Origin: Gnetum montanum
Lineage: Eukaryota > Streptophyta > Gnetopsida > Gnetales > Gnetaceae
Assembly: GCA_015680685.1 (NCBI GenBank)
Contig: MNCI01017481.1
Coordinates: 96,983-120,497 of the forward strand
Reading direction: 5' to 3'
DNA: 23,515 nt
Shown here: one piece after another, positions 1 to 10,479 of the stretch
How positions within the stretch are numbered: the stretch's first letter is position 1
Layout of the letters: each line of letters opens with the position of its first letter
Position numbers and translations under genes: made by a program
The notes under the pieces: generated by a model
Databases searched by the model: none
Seen by the model: only the letters and a program-made list of their open reading frames with translations
What the model was told of the DNA's origin: nothing

Positions 1-139
1 CTTAGGCTAGTTAGGTGCCTCAGTACGACTGCTTCGAGCATGTGCATTACGTGTGGTAATCCCAGTAACGATTAGCGTTTGGTAGCCACAGTTGCATAGT
101 TCAGGGTGTGTGCAGCAAATGGTCATGGATGCTGATGCT

Positions 140-189
140 AGGACTTAGTGCTGTAGTTAGAATTAGGACTTAGTGTTGTAGTTAGAATT
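140..189. repeat. Tandem duplication, two 25-base units
   Basis: Units 140-164 and 165-189 are identical except for one base (gctgt versus gttgt inside the unit). The second unit is followed by a partial third start (agttttag). The near identity suggests a recent slippage duplication. No function is visible. Confidence 0.85.
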
Positions 190-212
190 AGTTTTAGTCT
201 CTCAATCCTTTA

Positions 213-436
213 CCTCTTAGCATAGGAGAAAACCAGAAAATACCAAAAAAATCATATACCTCAGACTTGCTTAACCATACATCGTGACACATACAAGCAA
301 GCCTGGGAAGACAATGATTAATTAACCCCAAGTGTTCCTTGCGGTGTTTAGGCATTTAGTCTGTGGAGTTCGACCGGATCGCGTGTGCTACGCTTGTTTC
401 GTAAGGTTGAGTGTAGGGGTACCTCACCACTCATCA
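213..436 (+). repeat. Left copy of inverted edge repeat (probable LTR or leader of a younger retroelement)
   Basis: This stretch matches 23291-23515 in reverse complement, at roughly 85-88% identity by eye over about 225 bases. The shared part ends at ACTCATCA in both copies, and the flanking sequence then differs completely, so this is a real repeat boundary ending in CA as LTRs do. It keeps many CpG sites (for example around 369-405), unlike the decayed elements between the copies. The word GTGGAGTTCGACC resembles sequence common in plant LTR-retrotransposon leaders, but I cannot name the family. Confidence 0.75.
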
Positions 437-754
437 GCTAGGCTAACTCAGAGACATCTTGGAAAGGTTAGAAATGACCTAAATGAGCAAGAAAACTTCT
501 AAAATTGGCCATTTCAATTTGGGAAATAGTAGGGTCTTCTTGGTGGATACTGAATGATTGTTCATGCATTACAAAATTAGATGCTAGGAGGGCCTTTGCC
601 CAAATTCTTCAACCAATCTTGCTCTACCATTGCATGTCCATCAATTTTAACTATTATTCGACTATGTTTACATTAAAAACTTTGAAATTTTATTGTGAAA
701 ATCATTAAAAAAACTAGCATAGCTATTCATTCCCTTGCAATTTTTACCCAACGT
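437..754. other. Unassigned non-coding stretch
   Basis: No open frame here resembles a protein; the short frame at 505-708 reads as composition noise. It is moderately AT-rich. I see no repeat, RNA gene or promoter that I can support. Confidence 0.5.
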
Positions 755-974
755 GTTTAGTGCAGTAGGTTGGGTGGTCTACCAAATTTCACAGCAGTTG
801 GACTTTTGAAAGTTAGCATATTTCCTAGCGGAACTTGCAACTTTTTCTCATTAAAAATTTTTGCCTTTAGATTTTCGAAGGGCTGGCGTATTTTTTCCAC
901 CACCGACTTCCTTCTTTGAAGTTTTTCAATTAGATTTCTCAGAAAAGCTCAGCGCACACCTTCCCATAGTGAGC

Positions 975-999
975 GTATTTTTCCTATAAGGAAAAATAC
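975..999. repeat. Perfect hairpin-forming inverted repeat
   Basis: The arms 975-985 and 989-999 (gtatttttcct / aggaaaaatac) are exact reverse complements around a 3-base loop. It lies within the motif-rich block and contains the CGTATTTTT word seen elsewhere in the window. Confidence 0.85.
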
Positions 1000-1100
1000 C
1001 TAACATATCTTTAACAGAGCCTAGCCAATTTATCTTGTTTAAACCACATATTATTGATAAACCACTACATTTATCATCATCACACGAATACCCAACGTAG

Positions 1101-1118
1101 TGTTTCCATATGGAAACA
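1101..1118. repeat. Perfect 18-base palindrome
   Basis: TGTTTCCATATGGAAACA is its own reverse complement. It is the second symmetric element in the same block, 100 bases after the hairpin. It could be a protein-binding site or a chance product of the repeated TTTCC/GGAAA words. Confidence 0.85.
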
Positions 1119-1290
1119 TATACCAACATTTTTTAAACAAGGTAAACCAAAATGTGCTCTTCTTGCACCTAGCGTATTTCTTGCTGGAAACCTAGAGTAT
1201 CCTTTGTTGTCAAAGCCAAAACCAACCTATTTCCTCCAAATACCAGGGTATCTTTTCACTGCAGGTTGGGTGCAGGGGCTACACCGCTAA

Positions 1291-1618
1291 CCCGGAAAAA
1301 AAAACTGAAACAACAACAAATTACCTTCAATGGTATTTTACATTAAATTTTTTTACTCGTAACCATTACAATGTAGGACTATGTTCCTTGCACTCTAAAA
1401 CCCAAAATTTCAAAATTTATTAATTTTGAGTTTTACCAGTGCAGTGCATAGCACTGTCATACACTGAACCTCTGGTTGCAGTTTAACCATTTTCTACAGT
1501 TAAAATAGTTTTTACGTTGGGTAGTTCCACCTATTGGAAGTTTTAATTAAAAACCAAATTAAATATCTTGCCAATTCCTTTCAATAAATCTACTGTATTA
1601 CCCATCAACTTAACTAAC
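1291..1618. other. Probable untranslated leader before Gag
   Basis: This is AT-rich non-coding DNA directly upstream of the first readable Gag codon. It holds a small inverted repeat at 1442-1456 (CAGTGC, ATA, GCACTG). I looked for a clear primer-binding site and an LTR end and found none I trust. Confidence 0.4.
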
Positions 1619-3660
1619 ATGGCTTCAAACTAGAATGTTGTACATGTGTACGATCCCAAAGACCTAATTGTGGTTGAGCGTAGGCAATTTCTTAGGTAAA
1701 GAGGGCAAAGCCTAGACTTTGTTGTTATAAACAAAGACTATTATAACTTTATATGCACCAAAATATATGCCGGCTTGCTCATCCCACATACAGAATCCAA
1801 GTCCAAGTGTGAGTTTGAGTTGATTCATAGAAATGGGAAAGAGTACACTCCTTCACCTTATGATAAAATAAAGGTTACTGAAATATACACACATACTTGC
1901 CTAATTGATTGAGATGGATGAGCTAAGTAAGGAGGTTAACTCAAAGAACCACCATGAGGAAAATGATGAGTTTGAGACCAAACCAGAGCTCAACAACTTC
2001 ATAAAGAGCCTTCTCTAATAATCAGCTCCCCAAGCCAGCACACCTAGTTTAGCCTTTCCTACCTCTTCTATGGTGCAGATTCCTAAACCCTTATCTCCTC
2101 ATGCATACCCTACCATGTTTGGATCAACAACCATCAAATCCATCCACCAAGAATAACCCATGCCTTAGTTAATCTCACTTGTCTCATCCATGCCATTTGC
2201 TACACAGCCCGGCTCCATGTGATCATCACTCATGGTGTTCACCACAACTCATCCTTTTTCCATTCTAGTGGAATCCCAAGTGATCCAAGCATCACATACA
2301 CCGTTTTCCCCCTTTGTTTCCTAGATACCTAAATAAATATATTTTTCATTATTTAACCCCCCCTACAACAATGATAACTCAACCTTTTCCATTCTTACTA
2401 TTGCCCATTGCAAGGCCATAAGCCTTCATTTGTACAGAGTTCCCAACCTGTCAAAGTACCTCAAGGCTTGGATCAAGCCTTGCAAATGATCTAAGACCTT
2501 ACAAAAGAGCTGCGTAAGCTCAAGGCCTCAACCTTATAGACAATTAAGGTAATGGACTTTTACCAAGATGATCCTATTAGTCTAACTATTCCACAAAATA
2601 CTCTTCCTCTAGGCATTTCCATACCAAAGTTCACCAAATACAATGATGAAGGTGATCCCAATGCACACCTTACCACCTTCTGCTCTAAGTGCCTATTGCT
2701 ACAGGCTTGGCCTCACATAATCATGTGAATATTCTCTATGTCTCTCACTAGGAAAGTCCTTAATCAATATCATGTATTGCCTAGAGTATCTATTTCCTCA
2801 CTAGAAGACTTGATTTCATATTTTTTGAATTGTTTCAAGTATAACTTAAAACTAGATGCCATCCTAGATTAATTGATGAAAATCAAACAAGAACCTCTCG
2901 AACTTGTTCAAAAGTTCATCCAACAATGGAATGCTCTACTTAATGAGATTCCTAGACCCATAGCCAAAATCCACCTTCTGGCCATTTTCAAGAGGATGTC
3001 CAATGATTTTATTAAGTTTAAATTATATTATTTAGATCAACGGTCCCTTAGCCAAGCTTTCTCATAAACTAAGAACATAGAAGATGCTACCAAGGTTAGC
3101 AATGACCCTACCTATGTAGCATATAAAAACCAACACATAAGGAAGGATAAGGAGAGGGGGAAACAAAACCATGTAGTCATGGATAATGTGGCCAAAGAGA
3201 AAAAGACTACATAGGGGTCAAAAATGAGTCAACCTAAAGCCCCTATCATAACTAACCAAGCATCAATGCCAAGGGTCTTTACATCGAACCATGCAAGGCC
3301 CAACTTTGAGAGGAAAGATTGGTCAAAGTACACCTAATTGCTATTAAAATCGTCTGAGCTCCTTGATAAGTTGCTCAAGAGTGATCAAATATAATATAAA
3401 AAAAGAACTAAGAATGCTTGTAAGAGGCATGATTTATTATGTGAAATCACTAAAGATCCCACTTTGGCAACCAAGGATGATCCATCAATACCTAAGTACT
3501 TCAAACTTGAATTTTTTTACTAGCAGTAGTTGCCAATTCATGACACTAATTTCTGCTTAGCCTTAAAAGATGACCTATAGAAGTTGATAGATAATGGAGA
3601 GCTAGTACTCGATACCTCAATTCTAGTTAGGCCACAAAACCAATCAATGTAGGTGTAGAA
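1619..3660 (+). pseudogene. gag: Decayed Gag of a Ty3/gypsy (Tat/Ogre-type) retrotransposon
   Basis: Gag forms the virus-like particle that packages retrotransposon RNA. One frame (ATG at 1619) reads through many stops. An N-terminal block runs to about 1906, followed by an acidic then Pro/Ser/Thr-rich linker. A short helix-like stretch rich in Leu, Lys and Glu (about 2470-2545) precedes the Gag core. The core begins with IPKFTKYNDEGDPNAHL near 2620 and continues through QEPLELVQKFIQQWNALL (about 2886-2940), the usual order in this family. A degraded zinc-knuckle-like stretch follows (HDTNFCLALKDDL, about 3538-3576). Stops at 2727, 2870, 3065, 3209 and others are mainly TAG, TAA and TGA, as expected from decayed CAG/CAA/TGG codons. 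Family assignment is by motif, not by search. Confidence 0.8.
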
Positions 3661-4506
3661 AGACTTGTTGAATGCAAACAATAGACCATCCACAATAGCA
3701 ACATTCAACATGAGCAACAGCCCAAGAACTACTAGGAAGCTATTTGTGATTTGGGTACCTCCTCATGAAGAAAGAGGTTCTTTAACTTCATCTAGTTCAA
3801 GGATTCCTGTTGTTGTAATGATACCATCATTGACACCTCCCAAGGAACCCTTTATCATTAGAGTGCTCTTTCCTATCACAACCAAAACTACAATCCAAAC
3901 TAACCAACGCCCTCCCATGCTAGCCAATACAATGACTTCTTCACATCCCAACAATAAAAAATCACCTAACAAACAACATAAGAATTTTGCACTAAAACCT
4001 AAGACCAAAGATAATGAGCAGGAAAAGGCTTATAATGAGGTGGGTCCACCAAATCCCACACCCATTTTGGCCATTTCTATGAGCTCTATTGCTCAAAATG
4101 CCTCAACTAGTCAACCAAGGGAGGACCTAAAACAACAAGAGAAGGGGAAAGAGGCCAAACCACAAACTTTGAAACACAATGTTCACATCCTAGTACAAAC
4201 GAAGGAAGTTAAATTCAACAAGAATGAGAAACCAACAACCAATGACAATGACTTCCTCAATACCATGAAATAGGTGAAACAATCTTTAAAACAAAAGAAT
4301 ACTTTGTTAAGCTTGTATGACTTGGTAATAACTTCTTCCACTCACTACACAATATTAGTAAAAATGTTGATCTCAATTCCCATTTGTGAGAACATACTCA
4401 CCAATGAAGAGTCCATCCATGCAATGATGGTGCCACCCTCACCTAAGGAAGAAATGAAGTCAACTACACTAGTCTTTTATGATAGTGAAGTCAAAACCAA
4501 CCTCTA
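3661..4506 (+). pseudogene. gag: Gag-protease linker, disordered Lys/Pro/Ser/Thr-rich part of the same polyprotein
   Basis: This continues the Gag frame without shift. It contains the longest stop-free run in the window (3665-4273, about 202 codons), a TAG at 4271-4273, and a further open run to 4507. The composition is low-complexity: repeated Asn, Lys, Pro, Thr and Ser, with few Trp or Cys residues. It joins the Gag zinc-knuckle region to the protease. The unbroken run probably reflects chance and few stop-prone codons rather than selection, because both flanks are full of stops. No separate function can be assigned. Confidence 0.65.
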
Positions 4507-5030
4507 GGATGATGAGACAATGAGGGTTTCTCTCTTCAAAACTATGATAGTTGGGTAGTACAAGATGCATAGGGTGCACATTGATGATGGAGAAACAACC
4601 AATGATATACCTTATATCATTGTTGAATGGTTAGGCCTAGTAGAACACATGCAAAGCACTTTTACCTCTACTCTTAAATCCTTTAACAGATCACAGGTTG
4701 TAGTAAAAGGCTCAATATCCTTCGACTTCATGGTGGGGGTGTAATTCCCCACAAAAACAAGCTTCTTGGTGATGAACGAGATACTAGGATTTAACCTCAT
4801 CTTGGGGAGCCCTTGGCTAGCTCAATTACAATAATTTTCCTCTCCCATCCACCAAGAAATTCACTTGCCTTACAAGGGAGGCAAGACAATTATTCATGAT
4901 GATAGTCTAGTTCCCTTAGCAGTCAATAATGTTGACATAGAGCAAGTGTCCAAAGTGGAGTTTAAGAAGAAACTTCTACTATTAAATAGGAAGTCAAGAA
5001 GCCTGATAGAGTAGATGATGCTAGAATTGA
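4507..5030 (+). pseudogene. Decayed retropepsin-type protease domain of the Tat-type element
   Basis: An aspartic protease would cut the Gag-Pol polyprotein. In the same frame as Gag there is an active-site-like HIDDGETT motif near 4580, followed by a short hydrophobic stretch and GL, as in plant gypsy proteases. About 70 residues later, GFNLILGSPWL (about 4785-4820) matches the conserved C-terminal ILG-x-PWL block. In-frame stops occur at 4508, 4556, 4741 and 4831. The expected catalytic D-(S/T/G)-G is altered to D-D-G. The domain is followed at once by further stops and then non-coding DNA; reverse transcriptase does not follow until 13450. Confidence 0.7.
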
Positions 5031-5911
5031 TAACAACTAAACCATGGATGCATCATGGGAAGAGCTCTTTTTCAATGTAGTTAGTAAGGGAGATGATAAG
5101 TACAAGATTATGCAATAGAGATGACACACCTTTCTTAATCTTTCAAAGATTGGGAAGTAGTTGCATGATTAATGTATGTTCTCTACTCACTTGCCCTGAT
5201 GCTGATAATCATGTAGTCTTTTCTCTTTACTTTTTAGCCTAGATTAAAATTTGTTTACATGTATCATTTTACCTTGTTTTATCTTAGTTTCACATGTAGT
5301 TTATAAATTATTCTTATTTATGATTTTCCTTTTTATGCTTTACCTTTTTAAAACATAAAAATACCATAAAAAATTTAAAACTTAAAACCCATAAAAATTT
5401 TAGAACATAAAAAAGACATAAAATAGTTTTCATGGCCTTCCAAGACCTTAAACTGACAATGTATATGCAACTTTGTTCTTTTTTATCTTTACTATGACCA
5501 TTATATCATGTTTTTTACTTTATTTTGCATTATTGCCTTAGGTTTATACTTTACAAATTGTTGCTTTATAACCTTGTGTTTTAACCAACGTAGCCTTATA
5601 ACATGAAAAAAATGTAGAATACAAAAAATACATAAAACTAAAAATGCCAGAACATATAGAAAAAATAAAAATAAAAATCTTATAGCCAACTAACCAAGTT
5701 TAATAGTCGTAGTCATACCATGTGACAAATAAACCAAAATTCAAATAGTCATGATAACAAGAATAAAAATAAGTCCAAAAGCCATGGTTGCATTGTGCAA
5801 TACTAATATGAATAATAACAAACTATCTCATATTTTCAAATAGCTATGAATAGCGAATAACAAAGAATAACAATAAACATCATAACTAAAAATGGCCAAA
5901 ACATGATAAAA
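5031..5911. other. AT-rich non-coding spacer
   Basis: A short degenerate tail of the Gag-protease frame runs to about 5240. After that the stretch is strongly AT-rich, with repeated ACATAAAA/CCATAAAA words (about 5340-5430 and 5600-5680). On the minus strand it lies just downstream of the stop codon of the multi-exon pseudogene, so it would be that gene's 3' flank. A minus-strand AATAAA lies near 5518-5523 and could be a polyadenylation signal. Nothing coding is visible. Confidence 0.5.
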
Positions 5912-5998
5912 CTAGTAAGACTGAGGTAAAACTATTGGAGGAGGAGGAGGTACATCATCATCATCATAGCCACTAGGACCGCTACTATTACCTAGTGC
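5912..5998 (-). pseudogene. Last exon of the antisense gene remnant (C-terminus and stop)
   Basis: The exon begins after an acceptor (gagatgtag, AG at 6000-5999) and reads 28 codons to a TAG at 5914-5912. The product is Gly/Ser-rich, then DDDDVPPPPP, then a short hydrophobic end. The acidic and proline runs come from GAT and CCT triplet repeats, seen on the plus strand as the ATC and AGG runs at 5938-5968. It joins the previous exon in exact phase 0 with no frameshift. The final TAG could be the true stop or another decayed CAG. Confidence 0.65.
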
Positions 5999-6127
5999 CT
6001 ACATCTCAATAAACAAATAAAACCAAAACATAAAATAAGAATTTAATTAGTAATCAACATAGCAAAAAACTGAACCATAAATCAGACTAAAATATAGTAA
6101 AATAAAAACTTAAGAAAAAAAACAAAC

Positions 6128-6942
6128 TTGTGAAGGTTCTAGTGCAAGGTCGTCTGGAGAAAAGTTCTGAAGACCAACCTATAAATGATGAAGAATTTGT
6201 TCCTCATTCATGTTTGTCTAATCTTTTGCTCCAAGGTTCACACCTATCATGATCTTTATTCTCTTGATATCTATCCATGATGGAAACTCTTGTGAAAGGG
6301 CGAAAATGGTTGCCTCCATTGAAGTGGTAGTAATCTAAGGGATAAGGGATTTGGACACAAACAAAGAGCCTTTAAACAACTTGAAGGCTTCCTTTACATT
6401 GGTCCCCTACACGAACATCTCTAACTTGCAAGTCTTTATAGCCTCCTCCTATAACCACTTATAATAACTTTCTTTTTCAACCTTTTACTTGTGCTTGTGG
6501 TCCTCTTGTGTCTTGCCCTGCTCAAGGACCCAAGTACAATAGTGCTACAAATATTTAATTTTGCATACCAATAGGTCCATCTAAATCTTCTATTCAACAA
6601 GGCTCCTAGCTAGTGCAACCTTGTCGTAGATGGCATTCCAGTAACATGACCATTCTATCTCCTTAGTGTGCAAGGAGTGTCTATTGGATACATGAGCCTC
6701 CACAAACTCCTTGTAGTCCCTAAGGTCTTTGATCTCCTCAGCTTGCCACTTGGTCTCTTTTTCCAACGTTACAACTCTTTTCCAAAGAAATTCATTGGAA
6801 CATTGAATATCCCATGAAGTATTGACACATGAGAGAGAACATTTAGTGGCACTCTCATATAGCCTTCATGGACCATTTTCCACTTCAAGTGGTAGCTTAT
6901 CGAGCTCAACGTCATGTTCTAGGTCCCATCCTACCATGGACC
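6128..6942 (-). pseudogene. Large exon of the antisense gene remnant, coiled-coil-like
   Basis: The exon is 815 bases: 2 bases completing a split codon plus 271 codons in one frame with no indel. The acceptor is ttttgtttacag (AG at 6944-6943) and the donor is CACAA|gtttgt (GT at 6127-6126). The translation is rich in Lys, Glu, Trp and Leu. A segment around 6690-6790 (LEKETKWQAEEIKDLRDY) has heptad-like spacing suggestive of a coiled coil. About ten in-frame stops are present, nearly all TAG plus one TGA and one TAA, each one C-to-T step from Gln or Arg. Frame preservation over this length despite so many stops argues that it was once a genuine exon. No known domain is recognised. Confidence 0.7.
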
Positions 6943-7108
6943 CTGTAAACAAAAAAATAAAAAATACAAATAAATACAATAAGTAATCAACAAAAATAGC
7001 CAAAAACCCTTTAAACAACTAAGGTAATATAACCATAAAACTTAAAAATTCATAAAAAAAATATATAAACAATGAAAATAAATTAGGCAAAGATGCTATT
7101 ATTCTTAC

Positions 7109-7246
7109 CAACATCGAGAGTAACCTATTGCAATTGATTAACCATGTCCTTAGCCACACCATGCATTAGCTCTATCTTGTTAGGAACTTCCACCCATGGT
7201 TTCATATGAAACATGGAGGTTGATGCTTTGGGAATAGGTTTGGGCA
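7109..7246 (-). pseudogene. Middle exon (138 bases) of the antisense gene remnant
   Basis: The acceptor is acttgttatag (AG at 7248-7247) and the donor is GATGTTG|gtaagaat (GT at 7108-7107), close to the plant consensus. The exon has 2 + 45 codons + 1 bases, so it fits the phases of both neighbours without adjustment. The translation includes PKPIPKASTSMFHMKPWVEV, with one in-frame TAG (expected CAG or similar). No domain is recognised. Confidence 0.7.
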
Positions 7247-7336
7247 CTATAACAAGTATAACCATCAACCAAAAATTTAAATGAATTACAACATAAAACT
7301 ATAAGATACAACACATAAGATAAAATTCATAAATAC

Positions 7337-7524
7337 TTGGAAGACCATGTACAATGTCAACATGAGGCTCATCATTGAATGTTGACTCTTCAAATATGGC
7401 CTCCAAGGCCTCTAACACTTCATTGGACATTGGTTCTACCCCTTCTTATTACCTCAATGCCTCCTCCTTTTGCCATTTTCTCTCTACCTTTTCTATGAAT
7501 GGGTTGCAAGTTCTTGAGCTTTAC
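7337..7524 (-). pseudogene. Middle exon (188 bases) of the antisense gene remnant
   Basis: The acceptor is gccattattgtag (AG at 7526-7525) and the donor is CTTCCAA|gtattta (GT at 7336-7335). The 3' two thirds read as an acidic segment (for example EVLEALEAIFEESTFNDEPH) in phase with the next exon. The 5' end needs a one-base shift to join the previous exon, and two adjacent TAA codons interrupt it. The exon borders are well supported by the splice signals; its function is unknown. Confidence 0.65.
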
Positions 7525-7682
7525 CTACAATAATGGCAAAGGAAATACATTGAACAAGTGATTAATTTTGTCTAAAAATAATATAATAATGTAAATATGC
7601 ATACAACATAACATAAAAGATGTACAAAATAACACAAAAAATCAAAAAATCAAAAAATAACCAAAACACAACTAAAGCATAC

Positions 7683-8732
7683 CTAATAGAACATGATGTG
7701 CTTGACCAATCCTATGGAAGATCTTCTTCTTTGCTGGTTGCTTCATAATAGTAACCATTTTCTCAACCAGTGACGACTTGAAATTCACTTTGGTTACACC
7801 ATCAACCTCTACATGCAAATCCTTGTCTTTTTTTAGCAGTTCAATGGGTAATATGGGATTCAACCTTCATGCTGTCAAGGGAAGGATAGTGCACACCACT
7901 AAATCTTTTACTAGTAATATACAATGACTTCCCAATATCCTCCACTAGTTAATTTTGAACCTACATGGCTGGAACGATGTGTTTTATCCAAGGTCTAGAA
8001 AATTGGAATGGATCATAACTTACCCATTTTTCATCCTTCTTAACCATTAATTCCATGAACCTCCTTAGATATGCTGAAAAAAATGCAAAGTGCATATGGC
8101 ATATCATCTCAAGGTTGTTCTGGAATTTTAAGATTTCATCTCATAGCTTAGAGATCAAGTGAGTAGCTTAGTTGAAATGAGAATTTTTGGTGAGGATCTT
8201 CTTCATGATATAGCTTCTTCAAGGATCTTTTTCTATAAAAACAACATAGAAAACACCTTGAAATGGAATAATAGATACACCTCATTAGCCTCTACAACTT
8301 GGCACTGGTCTAGAGACAAACCATCGCTGCCATGATAAGTGTTTAGTCATGCTTCCACCTCTTCCTTGTAACCCACCTCTTTTCCTACCTTTGTTGAAAC
8401 TTTCATGCCATTGCATGGCATGCTAAAGAGGTTGCTAAATGTAAATTTGTTAATAGCCAAAGTGATAGATATGGCGTGAACATGGGAGATGAATTTCTTG
8501 GCTCCTTTGTCAAAAGAGTTAATGATATTCACCATCTCTATTGTAGGCATGGATGGGCTAGGAACCATAGAAAGATGAAGCAAACCTACATTGGCAATAT
8601 TTTCATGGATCTCTTTGGGTGCTCTACTAGCCAACCACTCATATGTTGAGTCTACTTTGCCCCACTTAAGGATAAGTGTCTCATTCACATGTTCTAAAGT
8701 AATCATAGCAATAGTATATTTTGGCACAATCT
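7683..8732 (-). pseudogene. Long exon (about 1.05 kb) of the antisense gene remnant
   Basis: The acceptor is gttgtgttgtag (AG at 8734-8733) and the donor is CTATTAG|gtatgctt (GT at 7682-7681). The first 128 codons (8730-8347) are open and protein-like, containing LEHVNETLILKWGKVDSTYE and a later SMPCNGMKVS. After a TGA the frame continues, with two or three frameshifts and several stops, through a Phe/Tyr/Trp-rich stretch around 7960-8110 and a Lys-rich end at 7684-7863. The pattern of short hydrophobic helices is loosely reminiscent of plant mobile-domain proteins, but I cannot support that name. Confidence 0.6.
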
Positions 8733-8819
8733 CTACAACACAACATGGATGGCCAATTAGCCTTCAATCATGAGCACATCACATAGGATCAATAATAAAT
8801 AATATATATATATAATTAC

Positions 8820-9174
8820 ACATGTCTAGGGGGTACATGCCATCATGATGGTCACATTCCATATGAGTATTAGGGTTATCCTCAATAAATCTAGCAATGA
8901 GACTAGCAGTTTATGGTAGCAAGGTCTATGTAATAATGAATATAGTGTTTGAAGCTACATGTGATCATAAAATCACACTAAAGTAATTGAGTAAGAAGGC
9001 CATGAACTCTTTGGTCCTAGACCTAAACTAAAGGGGGCCATGATCTAGGACCATATAAGTAGGCACATTGTTGGGTCTTACGGTGCTAATACAACATAGG
9101 AGGCCAACCAACTCAACAACCACCAAGATGGATTTCAAGAAGGCCTTGCACAGTTGAAAAATAACCATTACAAT
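8820..9174 (-). pseudogene. Upstream exon (about 355 bases) of the antisense gene remnant
   Basis: The donor is GACATGT|gtaattat (GT at 8819-8818), followed by an 87-base intron. The acceptor is less certain; ggtcatgcaag (AG at 9176-9175) after a T-rich run is the best candidate. The frame holds a hydrophobic beginning, then VRPNNVPTYMVLDHGPL, then a stop-interrupted continuation (four stops) ending in a His/Asp-rich stretch. Joining to the next exon creates a TAG at the junction, which one C-to-T change would explain. Confidence 0.5.
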
Positions 9175-10440
9175 CTTGCATGACCATAAATAAAATTCAA
9201 CAATGGTTAAAAAAATAACAAGCATAGTATTAATGTTCTCACATAAAATTTAACAACTAAATTTGCATGTAACATCCATTAAAACACAAAACAAAATTTA
9301 GCTAGAAATTAAATAAGAGACAAGTGGCCCATTAACCATTGATGGTAATCTCATGGTAGAAATAGGCATGAAAATTAAAGAAATTTTTTTGTCATAAATA
9401 CTAAAATTATGAGAATGAACGTATACCAAATTTTAACCCACAATTAACAATACAATAACAATAGTAAAAGTTTCAATTTTAATTTAATGAAATTTCAACT
9501 AGAAATCATAGTTTATAGTGAAACAATTGTAGTAAAAACTCTAGGAAAGCTAAATAAAAAATTTCAAAAAATTCAAGAAGCTATTGAAAACCGGCATGCA
9601 ACATGTAAATAATCATTAAGAGTCCAAACCACTAACAATAAAATTTTAAAAGTGTACCAATGTTGTCTATATAGTTTGGGAGGTTTGCAGTTTTGATAGC
9701 TAAAACTACAACTATACAAGGTAGTTCACATAAATAAGAAAATGACAAAATTTTATTGAAAAAAGTTTTTCTGAGTTTAGGAGTGTAGATATGAATAATT
9801 TAATACAAAATAAATACCAAAGTTAAAATAGAAAAATTAAAAAAGTAACCCAAGATCCCTTTGAATTTTTTCTCAAAAAACTTAGTTTACCGTGAAACAA
9901 CTACAGTCTAGGAAAATTATGGAAAAAAATTCTAAAAAATTACAAAACTAGTGCAAAACCCTCCCATGTAGTCCTATCAATCCCTAAGAGGCTAGGATGT
10001 TAATGAAAAAATTACTAAAGTATGTCAATATTGTCAGTCTTAGTGGGGTAAAAACAGTTTGTCTCAGCAAGGTAAAAATAGTTCAAAGCCAAAAAATCAC
10101 TGTTCATTAGTCTATGGGAAAAAATCATAAAAAATAAATTGTAACTTAGAAATCAGCAATTCAACTTTTTTTACAATCATTAAACAGTGTACAACAAACC
10201 AATGGCCTAAAAAATTAACAGTTTTACCTCATTTTCTTAAAGAAAATTTGGAAAGTGACATCACTTTTTTAGTAAAAAATAGTGAAAATGCATAGGATGG
10301 GCTTGAATTAAAATTCAAATTTTTTTACAAGGTAGTCCTAAGATCAAAATAACAACATGAGCACATTGGCACAACCTAGATGCAACATGTAATCCATACA
10401 ACTTAAAATTTTCTTAACACACATGACCTAGGCACAATAA
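9175..10440. other. AT-rich stretch, probably a long intron of the antisense remnant
   Basis: No coding-like frame on either strand exceeds background. The sequence is A/T-rich with many short homopolymer runs. It separates two protein-like segments on the minus strand, so an intron is the simplest reading, but I could not place the donor side with confidence. An unrelated insertion within it cannot be excluded. Confidence 0.4.
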
Positions 10441-10479
10441 AATGCCTACATTCTTGGCCAAAAACTAATGAAAAAATAG

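Larger units (their letters stand above)
755..1290. repeat. Motif-rich non-coding block with CAACGTA/CGTATTTTT words and hairpins
   Basis: Related words recur every 40-90 bases: CGTATTTTT at about 890, 974 and 1173, CAACGTA at 1093, CATATTTCC or CATATCTTT near 818 and 1004. Several are arranged as inverted repeats. The block is bracketed by similar sequences: tgcagtaggttgggtgg near 761 and tgcaggttgggtgcagg near 1260. CpG is retained here more than in neighbouring DNA. It may be part of a retroelement LTR or upstream leader; no protein is encoded. Confidence 0.5.

Noticed and set aside
505-708. 67-codon open frame on the plus strand
   Set aside because: No recognisable motif, no continuation beyond its ends, and composition like the surrounding non-coding DNA.
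926-1290. Overlapping open frames on both strands
   Set aside because: They lie over the palindromic motif block, and their open reading comes from repeated TTTCC/GGAAA words.
3763-4008. 81-codon minus-strand frame
   Set aside because: It is the antisense shadow of the low-complexity Gag linker, which is in frame with Gag and protease.
8791-8817. AT dinucleotide run as a promoter TATA region
   Set aside because: It lies inside a short minus-strand intron between two placed splice sites; a simple AT microsatellite explains it.
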